A stretch of 64,000 bases of DNA from Elusimicrobiota bacterium (lineage in GTDB: Bacteria; Elusimicrobiota; Elusimicrobia; UBA1565; JACRDR01). Below, in pieces: positions 60,793 through 64,000 of the stretch. A model generated the notes under the pieces. That model was not told where the DNA came from. It made no database searches and worked only from the letters and a program-made list of their open reading frames with translations. The translations under genes and the position numbers were made by a program. The number at the start of each line of letters is the position of its first letter. Positions within the stretch are counted from its first letter, which is position 1. The stretch spans positions 186,236 through 250,235 of the forward strand of contig JACQBA010000015.1 in the NCBI GenBank assembly GCA_016194745.1. Reading direction: 5' to 3'.

Positions 60793-60989
60793 AGGCGCCG
60801 GTGCCGCCGCCGGGGCGCGGGCGTGCGCTTCGTTAGGGCCGGCTCCGCGTACCGCTCCGGCCCGGCGTAGGAGGCCGCCGCGTGCAGGGCGAGCGCCACG
60901 CCGATGAGCGCGCGCAGGGCGGCGCCGTCGAAGAGAATGAAGCCGAGGATGAGGAGCCAGGGGATGGCGCGTGTTCGCAGAGGGTTCAT
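60789..60989 (-). CDS. Small membrane protein
   Basis: 66 aa with one or two hydrophobic segments (IPWLLILGFILFDGAALRAL; IGVALALHAAASYA) and an Arg-rich tail. The end overlaps the 60292 gene start by four bases (ATGA). No family is recognised. Confidence 0.45.
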   Translation of the reverse strand: MNPLRTRAIPWLLILGFILFDGAALRALIGVALALHAAASYAGPERYAEPALTKRTPAPRRRHRRL

Positions 60990-61118
60990 GGAGGGCCTCC
61001 TGATATCCGCTACAGCATACCAGGAGACGAGCGATGCAGTAAGTAGATAAAACGATACGATATCGACCAGTTAATATATGAACCTGGGAGGACGCCGAGG
61101 GCTATACTATCAACGACT

Positions 61119-62702
61119 ATGACCGCTGCTTTCGCTTCCTCGAACCTGCGGGGGATCGCCGTCAGGTCCCATCTGCTCATCCTCGGCGTGCTCCTCGGCA
61201 TCTTCACGCTCGTGAGCGCGGCGTCCTTCTGGTACCGTGAACAATCCGAAAACGAGCTGGAGTCTTCGCTGCAGCAAAACCTCTGGCTGCTGACCAAGCT
61301 TCCCGAGCTTCGCGGCGGCATCCGGCAGATCGATCTGCTGACGGTGCTCTATCTCAAGACGGACGAAAGCCACTGGCTCGACAAGCGCGCGGAGGCCGTC
61401 GCCCAGGTGCGGGAGAGCTGCGGGGCGCTCAAGGCCTTGTCCGCCGCGGCGCCGGCGCAGGGGCTGCTGCTCCGCTTCGACGGCGAGTTGAACGTCCTCT
61501 TGGATCGTCAGCGCGTCCTCATTGAGGCCCGCGCCAGAGGGGCGCCGGTTCCGGACCGACGCGCCGCGGAAGACCTGCGGAGCCGGAGCGCGCGGCTCCT
61601 GGAACTGATCGCCTCCTTCGGCGACCACGCCGCGGTGGAGCTGCAGACGCGGGCGCTTCAGCTCGAGAAAGTCTCGCGGCGGCTCCATGGCTCGGGGCTG
61701 GCGTTCGAAATCTCGGTGGCGGGACTGTTGACGTTGTACCTGCTCTTCTTCATCGTGCGCCCGCTGCGGGTCGCGGAGGAGCTCGCGGCGAAATGGAAGC
61801 TGGGCGAACCGTGGCCGGCGCAAAGCCTCGTCTCGATCCCGGAGGTGCGCCGCGTCATCGCGCGCTTCGAGCAGATGGCGGGCCGGCTCAATGCCGAGTA
61901 CGGTAAGGCGGAGGAGCTGAGCCGCTTCAAGACCGACCTCGTCGCCGTGGTGAGCCATGAGTTCGGCAACACGCTTACGATCATCAAAAACGCCATCTTT
62001 CTTATCGAGGAGCGGCTCCCCGAGAATTGGCTCGACGAAAACCGCCGCCTTTTCGGGATGATCCAGTCGAACGCGGACGCTCTCTCCTTGTCGATCCAGA
62101 ACCTGCTGGGAATGGGTCGCCTCGAAGCAGGCAAGCTGGCGGTGAACTTCAAGCCGACCGACGTCGGCGAGATCCTGCGGAGCACGTTCGCCCGCCAGGA
62201 ACTCCTGTGCGAGGAGAAGCGCCTCCGGGTGACGATCGAGATCCCGGAGGGGCTGCGCCCGCTGCGGGCCGATCCCGCCGCGCTGACCCTCGTCGTCAGC
62301 AATCTCCTCGGCAACGCGATCAAGTATACGCCCGCCGACGGGCGGATCTCGCTCGGCGTCCTGCGCGTCGACGAGCGGCCCGGGTACTTCCGGATTTACG
62401 TGGACGACACGGGCATCGGCATCTCGACGGAGGAGCGGGCCAAGATTTTAAGCGGCTATTTCCGCTCGGAGAGCGGCAAGCGGATGACCATGAGAGGTTT
62501 CGGCGTCGGACTCTCCCTATCTAGGCAGATCATCGAGGCCCACGACAGCGAGATCGAGATAGAAGGCAGTCCGGGAAAGGGCTCGCGCTTCTCGTTCGTT
62601 CTGCCGCAGATGACCGACGGCGGACGGATCGTCGTCCTTGCCCGCGGGCTGGACGGGGTGCCGCAGCTCAGCGCTCCGGCTGATGCCGGGGTACGTGGGT
62701 AG
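61119..62702 (+). CDS. Sensor histidine kinase
   Basis: 527 aa. Two hydrophobic segments (LLILGVLLGIFTLVSAASF near 20 and ISVAGLLTLYLLFFIVRP near 205) enclose a helical periplasmic sensor. The H box is VVSHEFGNTLTIIKNA (about residue 280), less typical than SHELRTPL. The catalytic domain has NLLGNAIKYTP, VDDTGIGIST and GFGVGLSLSRQI. No response-regulator gene is adjacent. TATACT lies 11 bases before the ATG. Confidence 0.85.
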   Translation: MTAAFASSNLRGIAVRSHLLILGVLLGIFTLVSAASFWYREQSENELESSLQQNLWLLTKLPELRGGIRQIDLLTVLYLKTDESHWLDKRAEAVAQVRESCGALKALSAAAPAQGLLLRFDGELNVLLDRQRVLIEARARGAPVPDRRAAEDLRSRSARLLELIASFGDHAAVELQTRALQLEKVSRRLHGSGLAFEISVAGLLTLYLLFFIVRPLRVAEELAAKWKLGEPWPAQSLVSIPEVRRVIARFEQMAGRLNAEYGKAEELSRFKTDLVAVVSHEFGNTLTIIKNAIFLIEERLPENWLDENRRLFGMIQSNADALSLSIQNLLGMGRLEAGKLAVNFKPTDVGEILRSTFARQELLCEEKRLRVTIEIPEGLRPLRADPAALTLVVSNLLGNAIKYTPADGRISLGVLRVDERPGYFRIYVDDTGIGISTEERAKILSGYFRSESGKRMTMRGFGVGLSLSRQIIEAHDSEIEIEGSPGKGSRFSFVLPQMTDGGRIVVLARGLDGVPQLSAPADAGVRG

Positions 62703-62779
62703 CGGAGCTCATCACCCAGGCCTTGTTGCGCAGGCTTGACGATATTAGGGAAGGCCTGGTACGCTCAGCGCATCCGCCC

Positions 62780-64000
62780 ATGCGAGACCAGGAACTGATC
62801 GAGGCGCTGTCTCGGCTGCTCACTTCGGGCCGCGTCGACAATAGTTTCGTCCTTCCCGTCCTGCGCGAGCTGAGCGAGGCCGGAGCGGCGCCGCGCGTTT
62901 CGCTCCCGGAGGTGCTGGCGCTGCTCGAGGCGCGGCAAGGACCCTCGGCGGAGAGCCTCGCGGCGCATCTGCGCTCGCGGCGCCGGCTCGAGGCGAGCCG
63001 CTGCCACCAGCGCCGGAAGGCGGGCGGCCAGGACCTCGGCGATTTCCAGGACGTTCTGGGCGATCTGCCGCTTCAGGTCCCCCTCGGCTGGCGGACGACG
63101 GCGGGCGCGCTCGAGGCGCAGAAGGGCGGGACCGCGGCCGATTCCGATCCGCTCGGGCTCGTCGAAATCCTCGAGACGCTTCCCGACGCCGTCCCCTTGC
63201 GCTCCGCGCTCGCCGCGCTGCGGCGGCCGCTCGAGGACGCCCGCGCGCGCCGCGTCGAGCAGGCGAAGGACGCGCTGTCGGGAACCTTGCAGCCGTTTCC
63301 TCTCGACTTAGACGACAAGACGGCGGCCGCTCTTGTTCTCGAGGCGTACGTCGCGGCGGTGACGGCGCCGCAAAAGAGCCGCCTCCTCGACATCGCCTGC
63401 GCCTGGCCCTCGAGCGCGATGGCTCCCGTGATCCGCCGGCTCGGGGACGATCCCGCGCTCCGGGAGCGCGCGGTCCTCCTCCTCATCCTCCGCTTCAACG
63501 AATCGCCCGTGGGAGAATGGAGCGACTGGTCGCGCTGGCTCTCGCGCGTCGAGGAAAAAGACGCGGCCGCGGCCTCGTTCCACGAGGACTGGAGACGCGC
63601 GCACGCGGCGCAAAGCCTGCTGCAGTGGGCGAAACGCCGGCCCGACGTCCCCCCCGAGGCGACGCAGGCGCTCGAGGCATGGTGCCTGGAACACGGCGGA
63701 ACGCTCTCGGCGCCGCCCGCGGCGCCCCCCGCCGCGACAATCGTTCCCCCGCAGGCGTCGACGCCGGCCAAGCCGCCGAGCGGCGCGATTCGCCCCAAGC
63801 CGCGTCCCGAGCCCGCGCCGCCCGTCTCCACGCCGGCCGTCAAGCCGGCGCCCGTGTCCCCGCCGGAGCCGGTCGGCCCATCGCTATGGGACGAGCACGT
63901 CCTCCCCTTTGTCTCCGGCAATTGGCCGATGCTCACCGGCATTGCGATGGTAGTGGTGGGCAGCTCCCTTCTCGCCTTCTACACGTGGGACAAGCATTGG
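62780..64000 (+). CDS. Proline-rich protein with a transmembrane segment, 3' end missing
   Basis: Open from ATG 62780 to the window end, 407 codons so far with no stop. The first 300 residues are helical and charged (ELIEALSRLLTSGRVDNSFV; LLDIACAWPSSAMAPVIRRL). A Pro/Ala/Lys linker follows (residues 320-370) and then a hydrophobic segment (WPMLTGIAMVVVGSSLLAFY). It is probably a membrane-anchored protein with its large part on one side. No family is recognised. Confidence 0.65.
   Translation, partial: MRDQELIEALSRLLTSGRVDNSFVLPVLRELSEAGAAPRVSLPEVLALLEARQGPSAESLAAHLRSRRRLEASRCHQRRKAGGQDLGDFQDVLGDLPLQVPLGWRTTAGALEAQKGGTAADSDPLGLVEILETLPDAVPLRSALAALRRPLEDARARRVEQAKDALSGTLQPFPLDLDDKTAAALVLEAYVAAVTAPQKSRLLDIACAWPSSAMAPVIRRLGDDPALRERAVLLLILRFNESPVGEWSDWSRWLSRVEEKDAAAASFHEDWRRAHAAQSLLQWAKRRPDVPPEATQALEAWCLEHGGTLSAPPAAPPAATIVPPQASTPAKPPSGAIRPKPRPEPAPPVSTPAVKPAPVSPPEPVGPSLWDEHVLPFVSGNWPMLTGIAMVVVGSSLLAFYTWDKHW

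Noticed and set aside
1..64000. CRISPR array or prophage
   Set aside because: No regularly spaced direct repeats, cas genes or phage structural genes were seen.

Overview
The window is GC-rich and densely coded on both strands. It looks like a free-living Gram-negative bacterium: there are outer-membrane efflux and porin-like proteins, many signal peptides, one lipoprotein with a clear lipobox, and RND and TonB-independent envelope genes. The gene set and the many unrecognised secreted proteins would fit Elusimicrobiota or a related deep lineage, but nothing here proves the phylum. No rRNA operon, CRISPR array or complete prophage was seen.

Bases 1-32,000 are chromosomal-looking. They hold many small secreted hypothetical proteins, two secreted zinc-protease-like proteins, a GH5 glycosidase, an ECF sigma/anti-sigma/periplasmic operon, an orphan peptide-type binding protein, a Rieske oxygenase, a ChaN-like protein, an amino-acid permease, an aldo/keto reductase, a PAC2 protein, RsmE, a Nudix-RsmH fusion, a parvulin-type foldase, an ATP-grasp enzyme and a single-domain response regulator. 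This half also carries a family of REP-like palindromes (about ten arms at seven loci) and a RAYT transposase gene enclosed by two inverted pairs of those arms. Many genes have a TAnnnT box 5-9 bases before ATG or GTG, which points to leaderless transcripts.

Around 32.6-36 kb the character changes. An initiator tRNA is followed by a decayed sigma-factor gene, an AT-rich stretch, a HipB/HipA toxin-antitoxin pair and a pRiA4b ORF-3-like gene. No REP arm was seen to the right of this point.

From 36 to 46 kb lies a metal-handling region. It has a TolC-like protein, a CusA/CzcA-type RND pump with no recognisable adaptor gene, two His-rich small proteins, an EamA-type exporter with a His-rich tail, and a zinc/manganese-type binding protein and permease with no ATPase gene nearby, plus a porin-like protein.

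From 54.3 down to 46.1 kb, seven genes on the minus strand all overlap one another: chrB, chrA, an ABC ATPase, an ABC-2 permease with a GldG-like domain, a concanavalin-like secreted protein, a CBM9/DUF5916 outer-membrane protein and an MFS transporter. The promoter before chrB contains two 13-base repeats that look like operators. This operon is the best candidate here for an undescribed functional unit.

The last 9 kb contain two LysR regulators, an e(P4)-type acid phosphatase, a cupin, YnfA with a nucleoside phosphorylase, a rhodanese, stress-type small proteins, a histidine kinase and a partial proline-rich membrane protein.
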